DNA of 64,000 nucleotides from Synergistaceae bacterium (lineage in GTDB: Bacteria > Synergistota > Synergistia > Synergistales > Synergistaceae). Below, one piece after another: positions 43,373 through 50,766 of the stretch (the first letter of the stretch is position 1; every line of letters starts with the position of its first letter). A program made the translations under genes and the position numbers. The notes under the pieces are model-generated. The model did no database searches. It was not told where the DNA came from and saw nothing but the letters and a program-made list of their open reading frames with translations. The stretch is from the NCBI GenBank assembly GCA_031289775.1, contig JAITOY010000048.1, positions 1 to 64,000 on the forward strand. Direction: 5' to 3'.

Positions 43373-44410
43373 TTACTCGAACGGATTGAGGTTGATCTCC
43401 TGAATTTTTGGTTCTGCCCCTATAAGATTTTGGAAAGCTGTCAACGAGTCCATTATTTGAAACGGTTCTATGTCGCGCATGATAAAGACTATTTGCGAAT
43501 TGCGAGCTTCGTAATCCCTCCAATCCTCCAAATGCCTTGGCGGATGAATGATATGCTGAACCCCGTTTATAACTATTGGACCATCTTCTCCGACGTCCAC
43601 GATTCCCTTTATGCGGAAAATTTTCTCTCCGTGCTTCTGCAAGAGCATACTCAACCAGATTCCAAACGCAAGCCAGTCCAGAGGCTCCTCGAACTGGACG
43701 GCCATGCTCCTGATGTTTGTCGCGTGGCCTGAGTCCCACGAGCTTCCCGCTTGCTCCAATTTATCCAAGATATCTGACGCGGACGGTAAAGTCATCGAGT
43801 CATCGGGGTCGAAGAGCCGCTCGGAGACATGCCCGTTAGCCGATGTAAGCACGCGCGCCGACGGGTTAATGTGGCGAATGTGATGTATCAGGTGATGCGT
43901 GGCCTCATGCTGGCTGATATCCGTCTTGGTTATTATGATTTTGTCAGCCGTCGCAACCTGTTTGATCGACTCCGGATTATTTGCGAGGTGCATTCCGCCG
44001 TTTATCGCATCCAGACAGGTCACAACCATATCTACACTGTAGTGATGGGTCAGCACTGGGTGAGTCGTTATGGAGAACAGGATCGGCGCCGGATCCGCAA
44101 GGCCAGTTGTCTCCACTATCACTCTATCCAGCGGCAGATTTCCGGACTGATGCGAGTTCAGCATGTCAAGCAGTTCCGAGATAAGATCGTCCCTCCTGTT
44201 GCAACACACACATCCTCCCGAGAGCAGGGTCGTTCGCTCCTCGATACGCCTTATCAGACGATGATCCAGGCCGACTTGCCCGTATTCGTTTATGATAACC
44301 GAGACGTTTTCCAGCAGCCCTCCCCTCAGCATGTTGCCCAGCAGCGTAGTCTTTCCGCTGCCGAGAAAGCCCGTTACAATCGTGATGGGGCACTTATTGC
44401 CATTCTTCAA
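43373..44410 (-). CDS. CobW/COG0523 family GTPase, putative metal chaperone
   Basis: A 345-residue G3E GTPase. The P-loop is TGFLGSGKTT at 13-22, the metal-binding motif GGCVCC is at 65-70, VETTGLADPAP is the Walker B region, and TKTD is the guanine motif. The C-terminal CobW domain is present (FRIKGIVDVGEDGPIVINGVQHIIHPP). Such proteins insert zinc or another metal into a client enzyme. Here the client may be the deacetylase-fold hydrolase of the same operon. Last gene of the sigma-54 operon. Confidence 0.85.
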   Translation of the reverse strand: MKNGNKCPITIVTGFLGSGKTTLLGNMLRGGLLENVSVIINEYGQVGLDHRLIRRIEERTTLLSGGCVCCNRRDDLISELLDMLNSHQSGNLPLDRVIVETTGLADPAPILFSITTHPVLTHHYSVDMVVTCLDAINGGMHLANNPESIKQVATADKIIITKTDISQHEATHHLIHHIRHINPSARVLTSANGHVSERLFDPDDSMTLPSASDILDKLEQAGSSWDSGHATNIRSMAVQFEEPLDWLAFGIWLSMLLQKHGEKIFRIKGIVDVGEDGPIVINGVQHIIHPPRHLEDWRDYEARNSQIVFIMRDIEPFQIMDSLTAFQNLIGAEPKIQEINLNPFE

Positions 44411-44422
44411 GGCTGTCTCCCG

Positions 44423-44755
44423 TCAAACCCGAAGGTGGGACAGCAATCCAGGATCGAGAGGATCCAGCCTGTTGTCAGTCAGTTTTTGAGCCTCCTGCCA
44501 CATATCCCCCAGGTCGTTCACTACTTTGCTGCTGCCCTTCTTGTCGGATAGTATGTATTTGCTTCCGCCCCAGTCCCTGAGATCGAGGCCGTAGAACGAC
44601 AGTATCCTGTTGACGAAGGAAACACGGCGCAATCTGTCGCGCACCCTGTCCCTCTGAGACTCGCCAGCTACGACGATATTGCCGTACTCCCTGTCGTGAT
44701 TTTTCTGGTCGGTCCAGTGAACGTTGATTACGAGCTCTCCGCACAATATGCACAT
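44423..44755 (-). CDS. Small conserved CxxC protein linked to CobW
   Basis: A 110-residue protein starting MCILCGE, with a following HW pair, a basic segment (SQRDRVRDRLRRVSFVNRIL) and FYGLDLRDWGGSKYILSDKKG near the middle. I know similar small proteins beside CobW genes but no experimentally defined function. The CxxC and His could bind a metal handled by the GTPase, whose start is 12 nt downstream. Confidence 0.7.
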   Translation of the reverse strand: MCILCGELVINVHWTDQKNHDREYGNIVVAGESQRDRVRDRLRRVSFVNRILSFYGLDLRDWGGSKYILSDKKGSSKVVNDLGDMWQEAQKLTDNRLDPLDPGLLSHLRV

Positions 44756-44797
44756 GGAGCGTTCCTCCTATCCAGTTTTATCTCGATATTCAACCGG

Positions 44798-44829
44798 CAA
44801 GCACCCCCAAGTATAACGGGGGATGCTTG
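44798..44829 (-). other. Long hairpin between the deacetylase and CxxC genes
   Basis: CAAGCA-T-CCCCC pairs with GGGGG-TGCTTG, about 11 bp with a single bulge. No T-tract follows. It could stabilise the upstream mRNA or reduce read-through to the last two genes. Confidence 0.55.
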
Positions 44830-44859
44830 CCGAATCGGTTATCGATATTTAAGTTTCAC

Positions 44860-45744
44860 TTATTTCTTTCTGGGACAGCGTTTCAGAAAGTCGTCGGCTA
44901 TCTCGTTGAACGTGCACCAACGAATGCCATCGTGGGTGTTGATGTGGCTGATCAGCCTTTCGTGCGCCATGATGCACTGTGGGCGGCCGCTCACGTCCGG
45001 GTGTATCGTCATGCCGAACACGGCGTAGTCGTACTCCCTGTAGCAGTAGTCGAACGTGTCCTGCCACATGCCGAAGATGTCCCTCGGATTTGCGAACCCG
45101 TAGCTGTTGGGGCTCTTTTTGACGAACATCATTGGAGGCAGGTCGTCGAGGTACCAGTTGGCTGGAATTTCCACGAGATCCGTCTCCTTGCCGCGGATCA
45201 ACGGTTTCATCCAATCCTTGGCCTCAGCGGAATAATCGATCTTCGTCCACGAATCACCGACTCGCACGTAATAAGGCTGCAAGTCATTATGCATGAGGCT
45301 GTGGTCGTATTTGACCCCATGTTTGACCAGCAGTTCGTTCGTGACGTTTGAGAACTCCCACCATGGCGCCACGTAGCCGGTCGGTTTTTTGCCCGTGAGA
45401 CCGACAATCAAATCAACGCACCGCAGAAGTATGTCCTCTTCCTGTTTCGGCGTCATGGCTATTGGATTCTCATGGGAGTATCCATGAAGGCCTATCTCAT
45501 GTCCGGCATCCACTATCATTTTCATCTGTTCCGGGAACGTCTCAATAGAGTGCCCCGGCGAGAAGAACGTGGAAGTGATGTTGAATTTCTTGAACAATTT
45601 CAGAAGGCGGGGAACTCCTATTTCTCCTGCAAACAAACCCCTGGAAATATCGTCCGGCGAATCCTCCCCGGCGTAGGAACCCAGCCAGCCTCCAACCGCG
45701 TCGATATCTACGCCGTACGCAACCAAAATCTCTTTCTTTGCCAT
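44860..45744 (-). CDS. Polysaccharide deacetylase-fold amidohydrolase
   Basis: A 294-residue NodB-fold enzyme of the imidase/allantoinase-like branch. It has the metal triad D15 in [11 protein letters not shown], and H87 and H91 in [10 protein letters not shown]. There is no signal peptide, so it acts in the cytoplasm on a small amide or imide rather than on peptidoglycan. Its neighbour upstream is a nitrilase-family amidase, which could open the half-amide product. The substrate is inferred, not shown. Confidence 0.82.
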   Translation of the reverse strand: MAKKEILVAYGVDIDAVGGWLGSYAGEDSPDDISRGLFAGEIGVPRLLKLFKKFNITSTFFSPGHSIETFPEQMKMIVDAGHEIGLHGYSHENPIAMTPKQEEDILLRCVDLIVGLTGKKPTGYVAPWWEFSNVTNELLVKHGVKYDHSLMHNDLQPYYVRVGDSWTKIDYSAEAKDWMKPLIRGKETDLVEIPANWYLDDLPPMMFVKKSPNSYGFANPRDIFGMWQDTFDYCYREYDYAVFGMTIHPDVSGRPQCIMAHERLISHINTHDGIRWCTFNEIADDFLKRCPRKK

Positions 45745-45804
45745 AATCCGTACCTCCTCACAGTGTGTGGTTTTATGCGAAATAACTGCCGGTCGCAGTT
45801 ATTC

Positions 45805-46602
45805 TCAGATGTGGTCGGCGATTAAATCTCTCCTCAGGTCCTTCAGATATGGAAGCTCCTCTCTTTGCTGTTTCACCGTCCTCGTGTCGATTTCCGCGAC
45901 GATGACTACGTCGTTCTCAGTGCCGGCGGACACCAAAATCTCGCCCCTCGGGTCGACGATACGGCTGTTCGCGGCGAATATCATATCCGGCCCGTCGTTT
46001 CCCGACCTGTTGCAGGCGATGACGTAAATGCCGTTTTCAAGCGCCCTCGCACGGGAAGCCAAGTCCCAGGCGTACAGTCTGGGCATCCCGAACGCGGACG
46101 GGCACGCTATCACCTCCGCGCCCAGCAGAGCCAGTATCCGCGCCCCTTCTGAAAATCCCACCTCATAGCATATCTGCAGGCCCAGCTTGCAAAAACCCAC
46201 ATCGAACACGGCGTAGTCCTTCCCCATGCTGAAACGCTCCTTCTCAGAGCCCCATAGGTAGTTTTTGCGATAAGTCCCCACGACGCCCTTCGGCCCGGTC
46301 AAAAACGCCGTGTCGTATATCGATTCTCCGTCCTTCTCGATAATCGAGCCTGCGATGAATATTCCCCTGTCGCGGCAAAGGGCAGTCAGCCGGTCGGTCG
46401 TCGGCCCCGGTATCGCGCTCGCTAGTTCGCGGTCCTTCTCGCCGACCTTGTAGCCAGTGTCGAAGAGTTCCGGCAGGACCACGAGCGCGGCGCCTTTCTC
46501 CGACGCGAGCTCCGCAAGATCCTCCGCCAGTCTGAGATTTCGGGAAACGTCGAATGGAACGCAGTTCATCTGTACCGCCGCAACTTTAAATGAATTTGCC
46601 AT
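45805..46602 (-). CDS. Carbon-nitrogen hydrolase (nitrilase superfamily amidase)
   Basis: A 265-residue enzyme with the nitrilase catalytic triad: E45 in LPELFDTGY, K113 in YRKNYLW and C145 in LQICYEVGF. The family hydrolyses amides, half-amides or carbamoyl groups. It is the first full gene after a sigma-54 promoter at 46746-46761 and lies 60 nt from the deacetylase gene. Confidence 0.87.
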   Translation of the reverse strand: MANSFKVAAVQMNCVPFDVSRNLRLAEDLAELASEKGAALVVLPELFDTGYKVGEKDRELASAIPGPTTDRLTALCRDRGIFIAGSIIEKDGESIYDTAFLTGPKGVVGTYRKNYLWGSEKERFSMGKDYAVFDVGFCKLGLQICYEVGFSEGARILALLGAEVIACPSAFGMPRLYAWDLASRARALENGIYVIACNRSGNDGPDMIFAANSRIVDPRGEILVSAGTENDVVIVAEIDTRTVKQQREELPYLKDLRRDLIADHI

Positions 46603-46612
46603 GGGAACACCT

Positions 46613-46732
46613 CTATTCTTTATTTTTGAATTTGCGCTTTCTTTGACGATACATCGACGCCTGGAGTGTACAAATCATAACTGCACGCCATACCCGCAAC
46701 GTTCCGACGAATTGTTTTGCAGCTTTCTCCAT
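46613..46732 (-). CDS. Possible 39-residue leader ORF of the amidohydrolase operon
   Basis: The ORF begins only a few bases after the predicted sigma-54 transcription start (about 46735) and stops 10 nt before the amidase ATG, overlapping its AGAGGTG ribosome site. The C-terminus is strongly basic (YRQRKRKFKNKE). It could be translated from a near-leaderless mRNA, or be chance. Confidence 0.3.
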   Translation of the reverse strand: MEKAAKQFVGTLRVWRAVMICTLQASMYRQRKRKFKNKE

Positions 46733-46745
46733 AATACTTTTAAAC

Positions 46746-46761
46746 AGCAATTATCGTGCCA
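46746..46761 (-). promoter_or_regulatory. Sigma-54 promoter of the amidohydrolase operon
   Basis: On the minus strand TGGCACG-ATAA-TTGCT, with GG and GC at the required 10-bp spacing. It matches the -24/-12 consensus YTGGCACGrNNNTTGCW at every defined position. Confidence 0.88.
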
Positions 46762-46843
46762 AAAAGAATGAACTGTAAAACCAGGTTATAATCGTTCAAG
46801 TCGGCTCAAAATCGCCGTTAGAACGCGGCCTGTTTTTAGGAGC

Positions 46844-46859
46844 TATGCATCAATGCATA
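46844..46859. promoter_or_regulatory. Candidate upstream activator site
   Basis: TATGCAT-CA-ATGCATA is a perfect inverted repeat about 85-100 bp upstream of the sigma-54 promoter, a normal place for an enhancer-binding protein. A second inverted repeat, ATCGC-GA-GCGAT, lies at 46887-46898. The rest of the gap 46603-46951 holds the promoter and leader described above. Confidence 0.5.
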
Positions 46860-46951
46860 ATGCTCATGCTCATTTGCAAAAGATTTATCGCGAGCGATCT
46901 GAGTGGCTGGGGTTTAAAACATTGCTGAGGGTCAAGCGGCGCTTCCCTGGA

Positions 46952-48427
46952 TCATACCTTCCTCAGTTTGCGGCTTATTGTGCTCTGGTCCACGCCAAGC
47001 GCCTCGGCGGCTCTCGTAGTGGTGCCGTATTTTTCCATCGCCATGAGGACGAGCTGGCGTTCCACCATGTTCACAGCGTCCTTCATAGGCATTATGCGGT
47101 TGACGGCCACGGCCCTCTCGCTCTCGTCGCCCGCGATGCAGGGGGGGAGGTCGGGGACGCTTATCAAATCGCCATCGGTCAAAATGACAAGACGCTCCAC
47201 TATGTTCTGCAGTTCTCGGATGTTTCCGCGCCATTCATGTTTCTGGAAGCACTTGATGGTCTTCGCGTCGAAGATTTTATTTTTGTCGTATCGCTCGTTA
47301 TAGCGCTTGAGAAAGAAGAGGGCGAGGAGCGGTATGTCGTCTGGTCGTTGCCTCAGCGGTGGTATGTGGAAGGGGATGACGTTTAGCCTGTAGAAGAGGT
47401 CCTCCCGGAATCGCCCGTGGCGCATTTCGGCCTCGAGATCCTTGTTGCTGGCGGCTATTATCCTGACGTCGGCGCGTGACGGCTTTACTCCGCCCACCCG
47501 CATGAAGGTTCCGTCCTGAAGCACCCGCAGAAGCTTCACCTGTATGTTCGGCGCCGTCTCCGATATCTCGTCCAGAAGCAGAGTCCCTTTTTCGGCCAGC
47601 TCGAAGACGCCCGGCTTCCCGTCTTTGTTCGCGCCGGTGAACGCACCCCTTTCGTAGCCGAAAAATTCGGATTCCATCAGAGACTCCGGGATTGCGGCGC
47701 AGTTGACCTTGATGAAAGGCTTCCTGCTGCGCTCACTGTTAGAGTGGATGAAGGAGGCTATTACTTCCTTGCCCACGCCGGATTCGCCTGTGATGAGCAC
47801 AGTGGAGTCGACGCGGCTCATCTTGAGCGCCATGTGGGCCACCTTTGCCATCGATTCGCTGGCGTATACGAACCCGTTCAGCTCGTTCCTCCCAGAGAAA
47901 GCGTCGCATAGCACCCTGCCGCAGGTGTCGAAAAGCCGGCCGGCGTTTTGCCCCTCGGTTTCGGGACCAGCGTCATCCGTTATGTTCCACGACAGATTGA
48001 CGACCTGGATTATCCTGCCCCGGCCGTCCTTGATCGGAGTCCCCACAACGAGGAGTTTTCTGCCGGTCCTCGTTATCTGTAGCGACTGGATCCTCCTGCC
48101 GGATTCGAGCACCATGCGGGTGACAGAGGGCTGATATATGCCATCGCGCTCGAGTTCGAACACGCTCTTGCCGACCAGGTCGCAGGGTTTTAAGCCCCAT
48201 AATTCCTTGCACGCCTCGCCGACCTTCCGGGTCACACCGTCGGCGTCGGACGAGTAGAGGACGTCGTAGTTCGAGCCGAGTATCACCTTGAAATCCAACT
48301 CGTATTCGTCGAACGAGCCCGATGTCGCGACATCCAGTGCCCGACTGGCCGATTGAACCGTGTCGAACGCTTCCGTCTCCATGACTCCTGCCTCTCGAGG
48401 GGTTGAAATATCGTCGAGGTGACGCAT
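46952..48427 (-). CDS. Sigma-54-dependent activator with a PAS domain
   Basis: A 491-residue enhancer-binding protein. A PAS domain (about 40-150: DFKVILGSNYDVLYSSDADG, LVGKSVFELERDGI) is followed by the AAA+ domain with Walker A GESGVGKE, the sigma-54 contact loop RGAFTGA, Walker B GTLLLDEI, and a C-terminal Fis-type helix-turn-helix (TTRAAEALGVDQSTISRKL). The ATG at 48427 lies 9 nt after AAAGGG; the in-frame ATGs at 48433-48436 are too close to it. It probably activates the two -24/-12 promoters on either side of it and senses a small ligand through PAS. Confidence 0.9.
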   Translation of the reverse strand: MRHLDDISTPREAGVMETEAFDTVQSASRALDVATSGSFDEYELDFKVILGSNYDVLYSSDADGVTRKVGEACKELWGLKPCDLVGKSVFELERDGIYQPSVTRMVLESGRRIQSLQITRTGRKLLVVGTPIKDGRGRIIQVVNLSWNITDDAGPETEGQNAGRLFDTCGRVLCDAFSGRNELNGFVYASESMAKVAHMALKMSRVDSTVLITGESGVGKEVIASFIHSNSERSRKPFIKVNCAAIPESLMESEFFGYERGAFTGANKDGKPGVFELAEKGTLLLDEISETAPNIQVKLLRVLQDGTFMRVGGVKPSRADVRIIAASNKDLEAEMRHGRFREDLFYRLNVIPFHIPPLRQRPDDIPLLALFFLKRYNERYDKNKIFDAKTIKCFQKHEWRGNIRELQNIVERLVILTDGDLISVPDLPPCIAGDESERAVAVNRIMPMKDAVNMVERQLVLMAMEKYGTTTRAAEALGVDQSTISRKLRKV

Positions 48428-48526
48428 GATCATCATCCCTTTCTGAGACGAACTTGCGATTGCGCGGCCGCCGGGTGTCTCCTGTGAAAAGGCCTATTTA
48501 TCGCTGGAGACCAGGTAATCAAATCG

Positions 48527-48982
48527 TCATGATTTGTTTTTCGTCGTGCCGGCGGAGATATATTTTGCCAAGTAGTCTGATGCGAGCCCTAACGCAATCC
48601 CGCACAAAAGCCCGATTATCGTGTCGCTCCAATTGTTTCCGTTGGCGTAGAAGCAGGCGTTCCCTATGAACGTTCCCGGTATGAATGACAACAGTGGAAA
48701 ATTCGCCTGCCAGCACATTATACCAGCCAATATCGCGATGATGACGACCCCGAACTGCGCCGGCACAAACGGGGAAAGCCACACGAAGACCACTCCCCAC
48801 AATACGCCGCTCAAATTACTGCAGAGCGCTTTCGTGGCGCCGTCCTTCCCGCATCCCGCCGCAAAATAACTGGCCCATCCCAGAAAACCGGCGAAAGCGC
48901 TGACACCGGCCAATCCGCTTGCGTATGCCCAAGCCCCGGCCAGCAGACCGACAGTGATGCCTACAGCGGAGATATAACTCAT
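48527..48982 (-). CDS. DUF1097 family membrane protein
   Basis: A 151-residue protein with about five membrane helices (AVGITVGLLAGAWAYASGL, VLWGVVFVWLSPFVPAQFG, VVIIAILAGIMCWQANF, DTIIGLLCGIALGLASDYL). It matches the DUF1097 pattern; function unknown, possibly transport. It is directly behind a sigma-54 promoter and upstream of the activator gene. GGGGG precedes the ATG. Confidence 0.82.
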   Translation of the reverse strand: MSYISAVGITVGLLAGAWAYASGLAGVSAFAGFLGWASYFAAGCGKDGATKALCSNLSGVLWGVVFVWLSPFVPAQFGVVIIAILAGIMCWQANFPLLSFIPGTFIGNACFYANGNNWSDTIIGLLCGIALGLASDYLAKYISAGTTKNKS

Positions 48983-49024
48983 TTTAACGCCCCCTCGTAT
49001 TTTGTACTATAATATCTTGTAGGG

Positions 49025-49040
49025 AGCAATTTTTGTGCCA
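49025..49040 (-). promoter_or_regulatory. Sigma-54 promoter of the DUF1097-activator operon
   Basis: TGGCACA-AAAA-TTGCT on the minus strand, with the same spacing as the site at 46746 and one change (A for G) from consensus. It lies in the 164-nt gap divergent to rpoN, 43 bp before the DUF1097 ATG. Confidence 0.82.
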
Positions 49041-49146
49041 AATTGCCGAGCCGGAATTTCAGGAGACACTCATAAAAACTATACATATTGCGATGTTTTG
49101 CGAAGAGTTATTTTACGTATAAATTACGAGGGAGAATTAAAATTAA

Positions 49147-50442
49147 ATGGATCTAGGAAACGCGCTTGTCCAGGAGCAACGGCAGGTTTTATCTCCGCGA
49201 CAAATAGAGTCGATAAACATCCTCGCTATGGACGCGCAGGATCTGTACGAATTTGCGTTGAAGGAGCAGGAGGAAAACCCGATCATCGTCCCCATCTCCG
49301 GCGAGCCCTTTCGCACTGTCGGAATCGACAGCGGGCATGACGATTTTATTATGAGCATTCCGGCGCCGGAGGCTAATACTGCCCGCGACCTGCTTTTGCC
49401 TCAGATAAACCTGAACGATTACAGCGAGGAGGAGTGCGCCGCGTTCCAGCTCATCGCCGACTCGCTCGACGAATCCGGACGGCTGCCCGAGACGCCGCTG
49501 GAATTGTCGGGTTTCTCAGGAATACCGGTTGGAGTCTTGCAAAAATGCATAGCGGTTATGAAGAAGCTCGAACCAATCGGCGTGTGCGCCTCCTCTCTGG
49601 CGGAGTGTCTCGAACTCCAGCTCGACGCGCTGGGCCGCGATGACGAACTGCTTCTGGAGATCATAAGGCGCCACCTTCAGGACGTGGCGGACGGCGCCGT
49701 AAATCGCATAGTCACCGCGACGGGGCAGAGCGCTTGTAAGGTGAAGGAGTGCATAAAAATAATTCGCTCCTTGAATCCGCTGCCGCTCAACGGGTTAATA
49801 GGGGAGGGAGCGCGCAATATAACGCCAGACATCATTCTGACACAGGACGGTGATTCGTGGAGCGCAGAGCTCAACAACGGAGGATTTCGCGCGTTCGAAG
49901 TCTGCGATTATTACGTGAGGATGGCGCGGGAGACTAGTGACGAGGACCTGCGGGAGTATTTCAGGCAGAAGATACAGCGAGTGAATTTTCTCAACGAAGC
50001 CATCGAGAAGAGGCGCGATACCCTGACGAGGATCGCTCGGATGGCCGCGCTGCGCCAGTCGGATTTTCTCCTGCGCGGCGGCGCTCCAGTCGCGCTGACC
50101 ATGAATACCGCGGCCGGCGAGCTTGGGCTTCACCCGTCCACCGTGGGCAGAGCCGTGAGGGGAAAATACGTCCAGCACCCCGGCGGGGTCTGCGAACTGC
50201 GCGCCCTGTTCGCGAGGGGCGCCGAGAGCGCCGCCTCAGTCCAGACTGCGGACAGCGGGGTGAGCAGGGAGGGCGTGAAACGGATGATACGAGAGCTCGT
50301 CGCGTCCGAGGACAAAGAAGCGCCTCTGAGTGATGACCGCATCGTGACGATGCTGATGGCGTCCGGCGTTGATATCTCCCGGAGAACGGCCGCGAAATAC
50401 AGGGGCGAAATGGGAATAAGCGGAATGCACAACAGAATCTGA
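49147..50442 (+). CDS. rpoN: RNA polymerase sigma-54 factor
   Basis: A 431-residue sigma-54. Region I is short (VLSPRQIESINILAMDAQDLYEF), followed by the core-binding domain (YSEEECAAFQLIADSLDESGRL, LEPIGVCASSLAECLELQL), the central DNA-binding part (GLHPSTVGRAVRGKYVQ) and the C-terminal RpoN box SRRTAAKYRG, which keeps the RRT and KYR positions of the consensus. It recruits polymerase to -24/-12 promoters, two of which lie next door. The gene is divergent from the DUF1097-activator operon. Confidence 0.92.
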   Translation: MDLGNALVQEQRQVLSPRQIESINILAMDAQDLYEFALKEQEENPIIVPISGEPFRTVGIDSGHDDFIMSIPAPEANTARDLLLPQINLNDYSEEECAAFQLIADSLDESGRLPETPLELSGFSGIPVGVLQKCIAVMKKLEPIGVCASSLAECLELQLDALGRDDELLLEIIRRHLQDVADGAVNRIVTATGQSACKVKECIKIIRSLNPLPLNGLIGEGARNITPDIILTQDGDSWSAELNNGGFRAFEVCDYYVRMARETSDEDLREYFRQKIQRVNFLNEAIEKRRDTLTRIARMAALRQSDFLLRGGAPVALTMNTAAGELGLHPSTVGRAVRGKYVQHPGGVCELRALFARGAESAASVQTADSGVSREGVKRMIRELVASEDKEAPLSDDRIVTMLMASGVDISRRTAAKYRGEMGISGMHNRI

Positions 50443-50445
50443 ATC

Positions 50446-50460
50446 ATACAGGTATATACA
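50446..50460 (+). promoter_or_regulatory. Operator of the GntR/HutC regulator (site 2)
   Basis: ATACAGGTATATACA, identical to 41916-41930, with the palindrome GTATATAC at 50452-50459. The -35 box of the kinase operon begins 10 bp downstream. Confidence 0.7.
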
Positions 50461-50469
50461 GATATAATC

Positions 50470-50498
50470 TTGACATAAAATACATAAAATGTTAGACT
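50470..50498 (+). promoter_or_regulatory. Promoter of the kinase-aldolase operon
   Basis: TTGACA (50470-50475), a 17-bp spacer and TAGACT (50493-50498), 268 bp before the first gene. The rest of the gap 50443-50766 is the leader with one terminator-like hairpin. Confidence 0.55.
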
Positions 50499-50567
50499 CC
50501 CTAATATCTCCACTTTTGAGGAAAATTTGCTTTCTCAACACTCGTCTTTTCCAGTTTATATACGGGC

Positions 50568-50599
50568 AATCAGGCACTTACGCCTGATTAATGCTTTTT
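50568..50599 (+). terminator. Terminator-like hairpin in the kinase operon leader
   Basis: AATCAGGC and GCCTGATT form a perfect 8-bp stem with a 6-nt loop, then AATGCTTTTT. It may end rpoN transcripts, or attenuate transcripts from the promoter at 50470. Confidence 0.5.
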
Positions 50600-50766
50600 G
50601 CCTGCTGAGGGGATCGTGCACTGCGGTCTGTCTATATTTTGTGTCCGCATGTTCGGAGGAGGGATCGCTGGGGGAAAATAATTTGCAATCTGTGCCGTTC
50701 TGGAAGCGATTCAAATATTTTAATAAGCTTCATCAAATAAATGCGTGGCTGGAAAGGATGATATGA

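Noticed and set aside
46853-47386. 177-codon plus-strand ORF
   Set aside because: Opposite the sigma-54 activator gene, whose domains are clear; composition is that of an antisense frame.
50527-50766. 79-codon ORF ending at the kinase 1 start
   Set aside because: TTG start, no ribosome site, crosses the hairpin and resembles no protein.
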